Assembly (NCBI GenBank): GCA_017305715.1 | Contig: JAFKKG010000020.1 | Span: forward strand, 124,001-188,000 | Length of the DNA stretch: 64,000 bases | Source of the DNA: Hyphomicrobiales bacterium | Lineage (GTDB): Bacteria > Pseudomonadota > Alphaproteobacteria > Rhizobiales > Xanthobacteraceae | Direction: 5' to 3' | Made by a program: the position numbers and the translations under genes | The notes under the pieces: model-generated | The model's input: only the letters and a program-made list of their open reading frames with translations | Told to the model about the DNA's origin: nothing | Database searches by the model: none | In this document: positions 8,724 to 21,184 of the stretch, in pieces | How positions within the stretch are numbered: position 1 is the stretch's first letter | How the letters are laid out: every line of letters begins with the position of its first letter

Positions 8724-9392
8724 ATGCCGATCCGCGCAATATTCTTCGACGTCGGCGAGACGCTGATCGACGAAACGCGCCTGCTGCACGGCTGGGCCGA
8801 CACCATGGGCGTCGACAGAGCCGAGTTTATCGCCGCGCTCGACGATATCATCGCCACAGGCGAAAACCACCGCTCGATCTTCGAGCGGCTACGGCCGGGT
8901 TTTGACGTCCGCGCTGCCGCCGCCGAGCGCAAGCGAAGCGGAACTGATTTCCGGATTGAAGCGCGCGATCTCTATGCCGATGCCAGGCCATGCCTGTCCG
9001 AACTGACGCGGGATGGCTGGTTTGTCGGTATCGCCGGCAATCAGCCGCCCACGGCCAAGGCGGCGCTCGAATCGTTCGGCCTCGAAGCCAGTTTGATCAC
9101 AACCTCGGCGGAACTTGGCGTCGACAAGCCGTCGCTGGAATTCTTTCGCCAGACGCTCGCCAAGACCCGCGCAATGGCTGACTTCGATCCGGCCGAAGTG
9201 CTCTATATCGGGGATCGTCTCGACAACGACGTCATTCCGGCGCGGGATTTCGGCATGAAGACCGCGTTGCTTGAACGCGGGCCCTGGGGTCGCAACCATG
9301 TTCGCTGGCCCGATGCCGCGCTCGCGGATTTCATCCTGAAGGATCTCGCCGGATTGCCCGCCTTGCTGCGCGAGATAAAGCGCGAGAGCTGA
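8724..9392 (+). CDS. HAD-superfamily hydrolase
   Basis: Likely small-molecule phosphatase or dehalogenase-like hydrolase; substrate unknown. Motif I is FFDVGETLID with the nucleophile aspartate near residue 8. The second acidic position of DxD is glycine, a variant common in this subgroup. The C-terminal motif LYIGDRLDNDVIPARDFG supplies the metal-binding aspartates. Length is 222 residues. ATG 8724 is taken as start because MPIRAIFFDVG is the usual opening. It lies 10 bases after the second Nudix gene and ends against a converging broken gene. Confidence 0.85.
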   Translation: MPIRAIFFDVGETLIDETRLLHGWADTMGVDRAEFIAALDDIIATGENHRSIFERLRPGFDVRAAAAERKRSGTDFRIEARDLYADARPCLSELTRDGWFVGIAGNQPPTAKAALESFGLEASLITTSAELGVDKPSLEFFRQTLAKTRAMADFDPAEVLYIGDRLDNDVIPARDFGMKTALLERGPWGRNHVRWPDAALADFILKDLAGLPALLREIKRES

Positions 9393-9788
9393 GGTCCCCC
9401 GCCAAGGCCTTTTCGGTCCGATGGTATCGGAACGATAAACGCGCCCGCCACGGCGCGACGAACGCTGGCTGCTTTTGTCCAAGGCCCGTTCGATCAACAG
9501 TTGCAGGGCTATGTCGCGCGTGGTCAGCGGCTCTGAGGCTTGACGCAGCACGCTCAGAATGATCCGGCTCATCTGTCCCGCGTTGCTCCAATCCCTCGGC
9601 GGCCGAAACGCCTTGGGCTTGACCTGAAAGTCCGGGTCAAACTGGACGATGGTGGCGTCTAGGCTTTCGAGGTCCAGTACCATCTTCCGAAGGGCCTCAT
9701 GGGTGTTTTCGATATCGCCCGCAAGTTGGGCGCGGCGCTTTGCCAGCCCGTTCAAAACCGTCTCATTAATTGGCGCACCCTCTGCCAT
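9393..9788 (-). pseudogene. Truncated conserved hypothetical gene (coiled N-terminus kept)
   Basis: From ATG 9788 the minus frame reads MAEGAPINETVLNGLAKRRA, then a helical stretch and FDPDFQVKPKAFRPPRDW, then a winged-helix-like part ending LLIERALDKSSQR. From memory this is the N-terminus of a small protein common in bradyrhizobia, whose C-terminal half continues differently. Here, after about residue 110, the sequence turns arginine-rich and runs antisense through the HAD gene to 8889 with no family likeness. I read it as a decayed or truncated copy. Function unknown. The 230 bases upstream hold a 60-codon minus frame (9766-9948) that I do not trust. Confidence 0.55.
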
Positions 9789-10019
9789 AATGGGCTAGCG
9801 GCAGAGGGGAAGGCCGACCCCGCAAGGGGCTCCAGAGGGTAATGCTGACCGCGCCCAGGGTCTTGGGCACCGCGTGAGAAAATGGCAGCTCACGCCCTGC
9901 CTCTGCCGCCACCCGTAATACCGCAAACGCTAGCATCGTAGGCAGCATAGGTCGTCGGGTTGGAAGGTGAGTTTGCTACCTAATGCCGGATTTTTGGATG
10001 GTTGGCGCGAAGCCGAGGC

Positions 10020-10427
10020 TTAATGCATCGCCGTGGAGCTGAGCTGATGCTCGATGCTCTTGAAGTGATCGAGCCGCTCGATCGCGTGGTCGAGTTCGGA
10101 GCCTTCCTTCTCGGAGAGCTTGGCTTCCATTTCGGCAATCGTCTCGGCGAACTGCGCCCGATCGATATCCTGCATCGAGGTGGCGACGTCGGCGAGCACG
10201 GTGAGGCCCTTGTCGGACACTTCCGCCAGGCCACCGAGCACGATCATCTTCTGATGCGTGCCGCCGGAGGTGATGGTCAGGATGCCGGGACGGATCGCCG
10301 CGACAACCGGCGCGTGGCCGGCCAGCACGCCGAAATCGCCTTCCACGCCGGGGACGTCAACCTGATCGACTTCGCCGGAGAAGGCGAGTTTTTCGGGCGA
10401 AACCAGATCGAAATGGAAGGTGGCCAT
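10020..10427 (-). CDS. atpC: F1 ATP synthase subunit epsilon (AtpC)
   Basis: Central-stalk subunit that couples rotation and restrains ATP hydrolysis. The N-terminal beta-sandwich is recognisable from [29 protein letters not shown] and the start MATFHFD. The C-terminal helical part is acidic and charged. Length is 135 residues, normal. It is the last gene of the minus-strand atpHAGDC operon. The 93-base gap to atpD holds a repeat element. Confidence 0.97.
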   Translation of the reverse strand: MATFHFDLVSPEKLAFSGEVDQVDVPGVEGDFGVLAGHAPVVAAIRPGILTITSGGTHQKMIVLGGLAEVSDKGLTVLADVATSMQDIDRAQFAETIAEMEAKLSEKEGSELDHAIERLDHFKSIEHQLSSTAMH

Positions 10428-10436
10428 GATGTTCCT

Positions 10437-10519
10437 GCGAATAGCGAGTGGCGAATAGCGAGTTGGCGAAGGGACGGAATAGCTTCTAACTATTCGTTAC
10501 TCCCCATTCGCCCTTCGCC
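10437..10519. repeat. Palindromic repeat with tandem 13-mers, atpD-atpC spacer
   Basis: Two copies of GCGAATAGCGAGT (10437-10449 and 10451-10463) are followed by nested inverted repeats. GGCGAAGGG (10465-10473) pairs with CCCTTCGCC (10511-10519), and GAATAG (10477-10482) pairs with CTATTC (10490-10495). The element fills almost the whole spacer between atpD and atpC, so it is transcribed in the atp mRNA. Confidence 0.75.
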
Positions 10520-10520
10520 C

Positions 10521-12897
<2,377 letters not shown>

Positions 12898-12956
12898 TCT
12901 TCGTTCACCCCGGCGATCCGATCATCAAGACCAGACCGCAAGCCTCTTTTCATCAC

Positions 12957-12975
12957 GCCCGGCGCATCGCCGGGC
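12957..12975. repeat. Short hairpin repeat in atpA-atpG spacer
   Basis: GCCCGGCG and CGCCGGGC form a perfect 8-bp stem with a CAT loop, followed by ATGACGG. Its ends resemble those of the longer CCCGGG/ATGACG palindromes at 24714 and 33058. It lies inside the transcribed atpA-atpG spacer. Confidence 0.6.
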
Positions 12976-12986
12976 ATGACGGCCCA

Positions 12987-15076
<2,090 letters not shown>

Positions 15077-15221
15077 AGAGAGACTCTTTTTTAGCTGTTA
15101 AACTCGCAAGGGAAAAACCGTCGCCACGTAGCGGCGCCTAGCGATCCAAGCCCTTGGAATTCAAGCGGGACTTCGATTTTCGACCGACACGAGAAGTGCC
15201 GGGATCGTTAAAATCGCGGCT

Positions 15222-15236
15222 TTGCTAACATAGCAA
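15222..15236. promoter_or_regulatory. 15-bp inverted repeat upstream of the atp operon
   Basis: TTGCTA-ACA-TAGCAA is a perfect inverted repeat, about 145 bases upstream of the atpH GTG. It could be an operator in the atp promoter region. No regulator is assigned. Confidence 0.35.
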
Positions 15237-15580
15237 GCGCGCAGGTGCAACATGACGGCACGCGCTGGCGGTGCCTTGTCGCATGTCTATTGCGGTTGGC
15301 CACCAGGGTATTTTTCCAGCTGGATTTTCAAGCCGATTTTCGCGCGCCGGTTCGCAGCAAGTCAGGCGCCGCGGCCGCGCCGACAGCGTGCAGGTTTGCC
15401 CCCGGCATATCGGGTCCGGAGGGGTCGGTCCGCCGCAAGCTCGGTGGTTCCGCCGTTATTTGCATGGGGGCCATGATCCTCCGGAACAGGCCGATTCCAA
15501 TTCCCCGCGGTTTACTTGGTCGCGAACGCGTGAACACTAACGAACACTTTATTAAACAGTAATTCGAAGTATTACTATGG

Positions 15581-15595
15581 TTAATAATTCGTTAA
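15581..15595 (+). promoter_or_regulatory. CtrA-type binding site (TTAA-N7-TTAA)
   Basis: TTAATAATTCGTTAA matches the full CtrA consensus exactly: two TTAA half-sites seven bases apart. It lies in an AT-rich island 183 bases upstream of the RlpA-like septal gene. CtrA is the cell-cycle master regulator of alphaproteobacteria and controls many envelope and division genes. Binding is inferred from the motif and context. Confidence 0.5.
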
Positions 15596-15777
15596 AGCGA
15601 TGTATTACGGAACATCCTTTGATTAGTTGATCTTAGTAACAAGATATGTCAGCCGGAGATAAATAGACATTACTGCCCAATTCATGCCTCATTGCCTACT
15701 CAAACGGCCAGCTCACACATGGGAACGGGGGTTCCACTTGTCACACATGTGGCAATACTGTCTGAGGGACTAGTTTA

Positions 15778-16263
15778 ATGTTGAATACCAAAAACCTGCT
15801 GCCGGGATCCGCAATCCGGTCGCGCACGGCCTTCGCACTTATCGCCGCTACGCTCCTGGTCGGCGGCAGCATCACCGAGGCTTCGGCCAAATCCAGGCAC
15901 CATCGTCATCATCACCACCATCACCACGCCAGCAAGGGCGGCGAATGGCGCAACGCCAACGCCTCGGTCCAGAGCTCGGGACGCGGCTTCTCGGGGATGG
16001 CGTCTTTCTATGGCAATGAATCCGGCAGCAGGACCGCTTCCGGCCAGCGCTTCAACCAGAACGCCATGACCGCCGCCCACAAGACGCTGCCGTTCGGCAC
16101 CAAGCTGCGCGTCACCCATGGCGGGCGATCGGTGGTCGTCACCATCAATGACCGCGGTCCCTTCATCAGGGGGCGCGTGCTCGACCTCTCCACGGGCGCC
16201 GCCCGTGCCATCGGCCTGACCAGCCGCGGCGTCGGCCACGTCACGGCCGAGGTCATCTCCTGA
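15778..16263 (+). CDS. RlpA-like septal-ring lytic transglycosylase (DPBB domain)
   Basis: Exported protein of the RlpA family, which cleaves naked glycan strands at the septum. A signal peptide covers residues 1 to about 37 (ALIAATLLVGG, then ASAK). A histidine-rich run follows at about residues 41-50. The double-psi beta-barrel domain spans about 70-160 with GMASFYGNESGSRTASGQRF, LPFGTKLRVTH and the conserved INDRGPFIRGRVLDLS. No SPOR domain is present, so it is the short form at 161 residues. Probable cell-cycle control by CtrA from the site upstream. Confidence 0.88.
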   Translation: MLNTKNLLPGSAIRSRTAFALIAATLLVGGSITEASAKSRHHRHHHHHHHASKGGEWRNANASVQSSGRGFSGMASFYGNESGSRTASGQRFNQNAMTAAHKTLPFGTKLRVTHGGRSVVVTINDRGPFIRGRVLDLSTGAARAIGLTSRGVGHVTAEVIS

Positions 16264-16328
16264 ACACGCATCCGTCGCGCCGTTTCCGGTTCGAACCGTT
16301 CTGGTAAGCGTTGCGTTGCGTAAAAATG

Positions 16329-16359
16329 GCCTGCCGTCGCAAATGACGGCAGGCTTTTT
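16329..16359 (+). terminator. Rho-independent terminator after the RlpA-like gene
   Basis: GCCTGCCGTC and GACGGCAGGC form a perfect 10-bp stem with a 6-base loop, followed by TTTTT. It lies about 65 bases after the stop codon. Confidence 0.92.
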
Positions 16360-16371
16360 CGTTTGCCCGCC

Positions 16372-16451
16372 GTCATTCCGGGGCGATGCGCCGCATCGAA
16401 CCCGGAATCTCGAGGTTCCGGGTCTGGTCCTTCGGACCATCCCGGAATGAC
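16372..16451. repeat. Nested palindromic intergenic repeat
   Basis: GTCATTCCGGG at the left end matches CCCGGAATGAC at the right end. Inside lies a second inverted repeat, ACCCGGAA-TCTCGAGG-TTCCGGGT. From memory this CCGGGAATGAC-type element is widely dispersed in Bradyrhizobium genomes. It sits between the RlpA-like gene and the 3' end of priA. Confidence 0.7.
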
Positions 16452-16455
16452 CGCA

Positions 16456-18666
16456 TCACAAAAAGCTCTGCGGATCGACGTCGACCTCGAGCTTGAGATT
16501 GCCCTTGGTCTTCGGCCCGGCCGCCAGCCATTCGCGCAGATATTCCGACAGGTCGACATTGCGCAGCGACTTCACCAGCAGCCGGAAGCGGTAGCGGCCC
16601 TTGATCACCGCGAGCGGCGCTTCGGCGGGACCCAGCACCTGGATGCGCTCATCGATCGGCGCGATGGCGGCGAGTTTTCGCGCATAACCTTCCGCGGTCG
16701 GCCGGTCGCCGGCCGAGATGATCAGGCTGGCGAGCCGGCCGAACGGCGGATAGCCCGATCGTTCGCGCGCCTCGATTTCGCTGGCATAGAACGCCTCGCG
16801 GTCGCAAGCGACCAGTGCCTTCATCACGGGGTGATCGGGCTGATGGGTCTGCAGATAGCCGATGCCGCGGCCCTGCTCGCGCCCGGCGCGGCCGATCACC
16901 TGGTTGAGCAGTTGAAACGTGCGCTCGGCGGCGCGCGGATCGCCATTGCTCAAGCCCAGATCGGCATCGACGACGCCAACGAGGTTGAGCCGCGGGAAAT
17001 TATGCCCCTTCGCCACGAGCTGCGTGCCGATGATGATATCGACGCGGCCTTCGGCGATTTCGTTCAGTTCGCTGCGCATGGTTTCGATCGAGGTGATCAG
17101 GTCGCTCGACAGCACCATGGTGCGCGCGTTCGGGAACAATTGCGCCGCTTCCTCCTGCAGGCGTTCGACGCCGGGCCCGATCGCGGCCAGCGATTCCTCG
17201 GCCGCGCAATGCGGGCAGATATTCGGGCGCGGCATCGAGAAGCCGCAATGGTGACAGACCAGCCGCTGGCGGAAGCGGTGATCCACCAGCCAGGCATCGC
17301 AGATCGTACAGGAGAACCGATGCCCGCAGGCGCGGCACAGCGTCAGCGGCGCGTAGCCGCGGCGGTTGAGGAACAATAGCGCCTGCTCGCGCTTCTCGAT
17401 CGCCTGCCCGATATAGTCGGCCAGCCGCGGCGAGACGAAGCGGCCGCGCGGCGGCGGCTCGCGCCGCAGATCGATCGCCTCGATATGCGGCATGTGCTGG
17501 CCGCCGAACCGCGACGGCAGTGCCACACGCTGGTAACGCCCCTTGCGCGCATTCACTTCGGTCTCGATCGACGGCGTCGCCGACGCCAGGATGATCGGGA
17601 TTTTGGCGATATGCGCGCGCACGACGGCCATGTCGCGGGCGTGATAATGCGCGCCGTCATCCTGCTTGTAGGCCTGGTCGTGCTCTTCATCGACGATGAT
17701 CAGGCCAAGATCAGCATAGGGCAGGAACAAGGCCGAGCGCGCACCGACCACGACCGGTGCTTCGCCCGCCGCGATCGCCGCCCAGTTTCGCGCGCGCGTC
17801 CGCGGCGTCAGTTCGGAATGCCATTCCAGGGGACGCACGCCAAAGCGCTGCGCGAAACGGTCGAGGAATTGTCCGGTCAGCGCGATCTCCGGCATCAGGA
17901 TCAGGGTCTGCCTGCCGCGGCGAATGATTTCGGCGATCGCTTCGAAATAGACCTCGGTCTTGCCGGAGCCCGTGACGCCATCGAGCAGCGCGACGTGGAA
18001 GCTGCCGCTGGCGGCCAGCGCCCGCATTGCGTCGACAGCGGTGCGCTGCTGGCGAGAGAATTCCGGCTGCGCAAACGACGGATCGGGCGCGGGCGGCGCC
18101 AATGGTGGCGGCATCGCCTCGATATGCAGCGTGCCCTCATCGACCAGCCCGTCGATCACGCCCGCGCTGACCCCGGCTTCGCGCGCGGCATCGGATTTGC
18201 CGTGCAGCAGGCCGTCCGACAGCACGTCGATCACCCGCCGCCGGGCCGGCGTCAGGCGCCGCGGCGGCTCGCCGACCAGGCGCACGCCGAGCCGCATCCG
18301 TTCGGGCCCGAGATTGTCGCCCATCCGCAACGTCATGCGCAGCACCATGCCGCGTGCGGAGAGCGTGTAATTGGCGACCCAGTCGACCAGCGAACGCAGT
18401 TCCTCCTTCAATGGCGGCACGTCGAGCTTCTCGCCGACATCCTTCAGGCGGTTATGCAGCCGCGGATCGGGATTGGCGTTTTCCGCCCACACGACCGCGA
18501 CCACCTCGCGCGGCCCCAGCGGCACACAAACGACATCGCCGGGCTTCAGCTCCATGCCGCGCGGCACGCGGTAGGAATAGGCCTGGTTGAGCGCAACCGG
18601 CACCAGCACATCGACGACACGCGTCGATGTGGCGGAGGAAGGGCTGCTGCGCGTCGAATGGTCCAT
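16456..18666 (-). CDS. priA: Primosomal replication protein N' (PriA helicase)
   Basis: 3'-5' DNA helicase that restarts stalled replication forks. N-terminal DNA-binding domain with VLVPVALNQAYSYRVP. Walker A is GVTGSGKTEVYFEAI and the DEAH-type box is IIVDEEHDQAYKQ. Eight zinc-ligand cysteines occur as four pairs (CRAC, CTIC, CHHC, CPHC) between helicase lobes, followed by IIGTQLVAKGHNFP. Length is 736 residues, normal. It is divergent from xerC with 142 bases between them. Confidence 0.98.
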   Translation of the reverse strand: MDHSTRSSPSSATSTRVVDVLVPVALNQAYSYRVPRGMELKPGDVVCVPLGPREVVAVVWAENANPDPRLHNRLKDVGEKLDVPPLKEELRSLVDWVANYTLSARGMVLRMTLRMGDNLGPERMRLGVRLVGEPPRRLTPARRRVIDVLSDGLLHGKSDAAREAGVSAGVIDGLVDEGTLHIEAMPPPLAPPAPDPSFAQPEFSRQQRTAVDAMRALAASGSFHVALLDGVTGSGKTEVYFEAIAEIIRRGRQTLILMPEIALTGQFLDRFAQRFGVRPLEWHSELTPRTRARNWAAIAAGEAPVVVGARSALFLPYADLGLIIVDEEHDQAYKQDDGAHYHARDMAVVRAHIAKIPIILASATPSIETEVNARKGRYQRVALPSRFGGQHMPHIEAIDLRREPPPRGRFVSPRLADYIGQAIEKREQALLFLNRRGYAPLTLCRACGHRFSCTICDAWLVDHRFRQRLVCHHCGFSMPRPNICPHCAAEESLAAIGPGVERLQEEAAQLFPNARTMVLSSDLITSIETMRSELNEIAEGRVDIIIGTQLVAKGHNFPRLNLVGVVDADLGLSNGDPRAAERTFQLLNQVIGRAGREQGRGIGYLQTHQPDHPVMKALVACDREAFYASEIEARERSGYPPFGRLASLIISAGDRPTAEGYARKLAAIAPIDERIQVLGPAEAPLAVIKGRYRFRLLVKSLRNVDLSEYLREWLAAGPKTKGNLKLEVDVDPQSFL

Positions 18667-18808
18667 CGGGAATCAGGCTCGGGGTGGCGCGCCCAAGTTA
18701 AGGCCGCGCGGCGGCGGGAGCCAGTGGCGGCGGCCGCATGGGTGCAAGTTAGCGAACGGTAAACGAAAGAGGTGCGATATAATCAGAGAATCAGGGCGCC
18801 CATAGTCC

Positions 18809-19780
18809 ATGACCAAGCCTGTTCCGCCGCTCCAACCGATCGAACTCGACTGCGCCGACGCGACGCTGACGCTGGAGATGACGCGCTGGCTGTCGCATCT
18901 GCGCGCCGAACGTCGGCTGTCGCCGAAGACGCTGGAGGCCTATGCCCGCGATGTCAGGCAATGCCTGATTTTCCTTGGGGAACACTGGGGCAGAAAAGTC
19001 ACGCTGAAGGGATTTGCCGCCCTCGAAGCCAGCGACATCAGGGCCTTCATGGCCATGCGGCGGGCCGACGACATCGGCGGCCGCTCGCTGATGCGGGCGC
19101 TGGCCGGATTGCGCTCGTTCGGACGTTTCCTGGAGCGGGAAGGCAAGGGCAAGGTCGGCGCCTTGTCCGCGATTCGTGCGCCAAAGATCGGCAAGAGCCT
19201 GCCGAAGCCGATTCAGATGGCCGCCGCCAAACGGTTCGCCGATGCCGATGAACGCGCCGGCGAGGACCGCGAGCAATGGATCCTGGCGCGCGATGCCGCC
19301 GTGATGGCGCTGCTCTATGGTTCGGGCCTGCGCATCTCCGAAGCGCTGGGCTTGAAGAAACGCGACGTGCCCAAGCCCGGCGAAGGCGACGTCATCATCG
19401 TCACCGGCAAGGGCAACAAGACCCGCATGGTGCCGGTGCTGCAGAACGTGCTGGCGCTGGTCGCCGATTACACCGCGATCTGTCCGCATTCGCTTAAGCC
19501 GGAAGGGCCGATCTTCGTCGGCGCACGCGGCGGGCCGCTATCCCCACGAATCATCCAGCTCACCATGGAGCGATTGCGCGGCGCGCTCGGGCTGCCCGAC
19601 AGTGCGACGCCGCACGCGCTGCGGCACTCCTTTGCCACCCATCTGCTGAGCCGTGGCGGCGATCTGCGCGCGATCCAGGAATTGCTCGGCCACGCCTCGC
19701 TCTCGACCACGCAGATCTACACCGGCATCGACAGCGAGCGCCTGCTGGAAGTCTACAAGACGGCGCATCCGCGCGCCTGA
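18809..19780 (+). CDS. xerC: Tyrosine recombinase XerC
   Basis: Site-specific recombinase that resolves chromosome dimers at dif with XerD. The SAM-like N-domain holds RRLSPKTLEAYARDVRQ. The catalytic residues are all visible: Arg in GSGLRISEAL, Lys in GKGNKTRMVP, His-Arg in HALRHSFATHLL, His in LLGHASLSTTQ and Tyr in QIYTG. Length is 323 residues. XerC rather than XerD is chosen from its place next to priA, which is usual in this group. Confidence 0.93.
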   Translation: MTKPVPPLQPIELDCADATLTLEMTRWLSHLRAERRLSPKTLEAYARDVRQCLIFLGEHWGRKVTLKGFAALEASDIRAFMAMRRADDIGGRSLMRALAGLRSFGRFLEREGKGKVGALSAIRAPKIGKSLPKPIQMAAAKRFADADERAGEDREQWILARDAAVMALLYGSGLRISEALGLKKRDVPKPGEGDVIIVTGKGNKTRMVPVLQNVLALVADYTAICPHSLKPEGPIFVGARGGPLSPRIIQLTMERLRGALGLPDSATPHALRHSFATHLLSRGGDLRAIQELLGHASLSTTQIYTGIDSERLLEVYKTAHPRA

Positions 19781-19884
19781 GATCACCGACACATCACAGT
19801 CACACATCGCCTGCGCCCCTGCTTGCCCCTTGCGTTCGCCTTATTGTTCGGCAATCGTCCGAGTTCCATTGGCAGGAGGGAATC

Positions 19885-20475
19885 ATGGGCGCACATGAAA
19901 GTATGGAGCACGCGGAGCATGCCGAGCATGCTTCAGGCTCGAACAAGAAGATCGCCTTGCTGATCGCGGTGATCGCCTTGTTCCTGGCGCTGTCGGAAAC
20001 GCTGGGCAAGGGCGCGCAGACCGAATCGATCAGCAAGAACGTCGAGGCGTCGAATCTCTGGGCGTTCTTCCAGGCCAAGAGCATCCGCCGCACCACGGTT
20101 CAGGCCACCGCCGAGCATGCCAAGCTCAGCCTTGGCGTCACGACCGACCCCGCCGCGAAAGCGGCGCTGCAGAAGCAGATCGACGATTGGACCAAGACCG
20201 CCGCGCGCTACCGCTCGGAGCCGGAAACCGGCGAGGGTTCGGAGGAGCTTGCGAAACGCGCCAAGCAAGCCGAGCACGAGCGCGACGAGGCGACCGCCAA
20301 ATATCATCATTACGAGGTCGCGTCCGCGGCCTTCCAGATCGGCATCGTGCTGGCGTCGGCCACCATCATCACCGGCATGATCATCCTGGCATGGGGCTCG
20401 GCGCTCCTGGCAGTGCTCGGAATCGGCATCACCGCGCTCGGCCTGTTCGCACCGCATCTGCTGCATCTGCATTGA
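19885..20475 (+). CDS. DUF4337 domain-containing membrane protein
   Basis: Protein of unknown function. The N-terminus is rich in histidine and glutamate (HAEHAEHAS). One membrane segment at about residues 22-42 is followed by a soluble helical stretch with EASNLWAFFQAKSIRRTT, the DUF4337 signature. Two more membrane segments lie near the C-terminus, ending HLLHLH. Length is 196 residues. A strong AGGAGGG ribosome site lies just upstream. Confidence 0.85.
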   Translation: MGAHESMEHAEHAEHASGSNKKIALLIAVIALFLALSETLGKGAQTESISKNVEASNLWAFFQAKSIRRTTVQATAEHAKLSLGVTTDPAAKAALQKQIDDWTKTAARYRSEPETGEGSEELAKRAKQAEHERDEATAKYHHYEVASAAFQIGIVLASATIITGMIILAWGSALLAVLGIGITALGLFAPHLLHLH

Positions 20476-20509
20476 GGGGCTTGGCGGCCCGACGTCCAGC
20501 TATCCCCGG

Positions 20510-20533
20510 GGATGAACGCATTTGCGTTCATCC
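20510..20533. terminator. Perfect hairpin between convergent genes
   Basis: GGATGAACGCA and TGCGTTCATCC form an 11-bp perfect stem with a TT spacer. It lies between the DUF4337 gene (plus) and the minus-strand membrane gene. There is no T run, so termination is inferred only from position. Confidence 0.45.
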
Positions 20534-20617
20534 GTAGGTGCGCGCCCAGCGATGCAAGTGCACCTCCGGTGTCGCACCTCAAGATGACGGTCTTAAACGG
20601 ACCTTGAAGCGTTCGCT

Positions 20618-21148
20618 CTACCGCGCTTCGTGCACGCGCCTGCGAAAGCGCTGGATCAGCCGCAGCATCCGGGCTGACCAGCCGGTGCCGTCACCGCGCA
20701 GCATCTCGGCGATCCGGCGCTTGACCGGCTCGACCAGCGCCGTTGCCTTGGCGCGCACCGTCAGGATGAACTGGTAGATCTTCTTGAACCAGCCCATCTG
20801 CAGCAGCTTGGTGCGCGTCACGTCGAAGATGAAGGCGGTGACGCCGACGCCGATGAACTTTCCAAGGACGATGACGACGACGGCGCTGACCCAGTATTCA
20901 TTCGCGAGCAGCCACAGCCCGACCAGCTTGAGTGGAAACAGCGGAATCACCGGCACCGCAAACACGATCAGCGTCATCGCCGGCGACAGCGTATCGACGC
21001 GATCGGACAGCCATTGCTTGAAGGCGCGCAGCGGGATCAGCGCGACGATGCGCTCGACGACCGGCTCGAGATGATCCCACAGCCAAGCCTCGATCAGAAA
21101 AATGACCGCAAGCAGGACCCAGAACGGCTGTAGCAGGCGTCGCATCAT
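20618..21148 (-). CDS. Conserved hypothetical membrane protein
   Basis: About 176 residues with no family name that I recognise. A hydrophobic segment at about residues 5-22 (FWVLLAVIFLIEAWLW) is followed by an amphipathic part and then two further membrane segments at about 58-100 (LIVFAVPVIPLFPLKLVG, VSAVVVIVLGKFIGVGV). The C-terminal 60 residues are strongly basic and cytoplasmic-looking. Start 21148 is chosen because of GGAG 11 bases upstream; ATG 21169 is also possible. It follows lpd closely on the same strand, so it is probably the tail of the TCA block. Confidence 0.75.
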   Translation of the reverse strand: MMRRLLQPFWVLLAVIFLIEAWLWDHLEPVVERIVALIPLRAFKQWLSDRVDTLSPAMTLIVFAVPVIPLFPLKLVGLWLLANEYWVSAVVVIVLGKFIGVGVTAFIFDVTRTKLLQMGWFKKIYQFILTVRAKATALVEPVKRRIAEMLRGDGTGWSARMLRLIQRFRRRVHEAR

Positions 21149-21184
21149 CCGGTCATCTCCACCCAGCATCTGCCGGATGTCGAA

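Larger units (their letters stand above)
15077..15777. other. Noncoding region between divergent atpH and the RlpA-like gene
   Basis: About 700 bases with no convincing gene. Three overlapping plus-strand frames are open at 15245-15562, but none shows a ribosome site or a recognisable protein. The right half (about 15535-15700) is strikingly AT-rich against the GC-rich genome and carries the CtrA-type site. The left part should hold the atp promoter. GGAAC/GTTCC and a CACATGTG palindrome lie near 15720-15752, just before the RlpA-like gene. Confidence 0.6.

Noticed and set aside
9766-9948. 60-codon minus frame upstream of the broken hypothetical gene
   Set aside because: It overlaps the start of that gene, has no ribosome site and no family likeness.
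10437-10463. Tandem 13-mers suspected as a CRISPR remnant
   Set aside because: Only two copies with one base between them and no spacers or cas genes; they belong to an intergenic palindromic repeat.
15245-15562. Three overlapping plus-strand frames between atpH and the RlpA-like gene
   Set aside because: None has a ribosome site or recognisable protein; all three being open together is a GC effect.
15895-15930. Histidine run suspected as a cloning tag
   Set aside because: It lies inside a natural secreted protein after its signal peptide, with mixed histidine codons and an arginine within it.
18751-18770. CtrA-like word before xerC (TTAG-N7-TAAA)
   Set aside because: Each half-site has a mismatch, so it is not better than chance in a promoter region.
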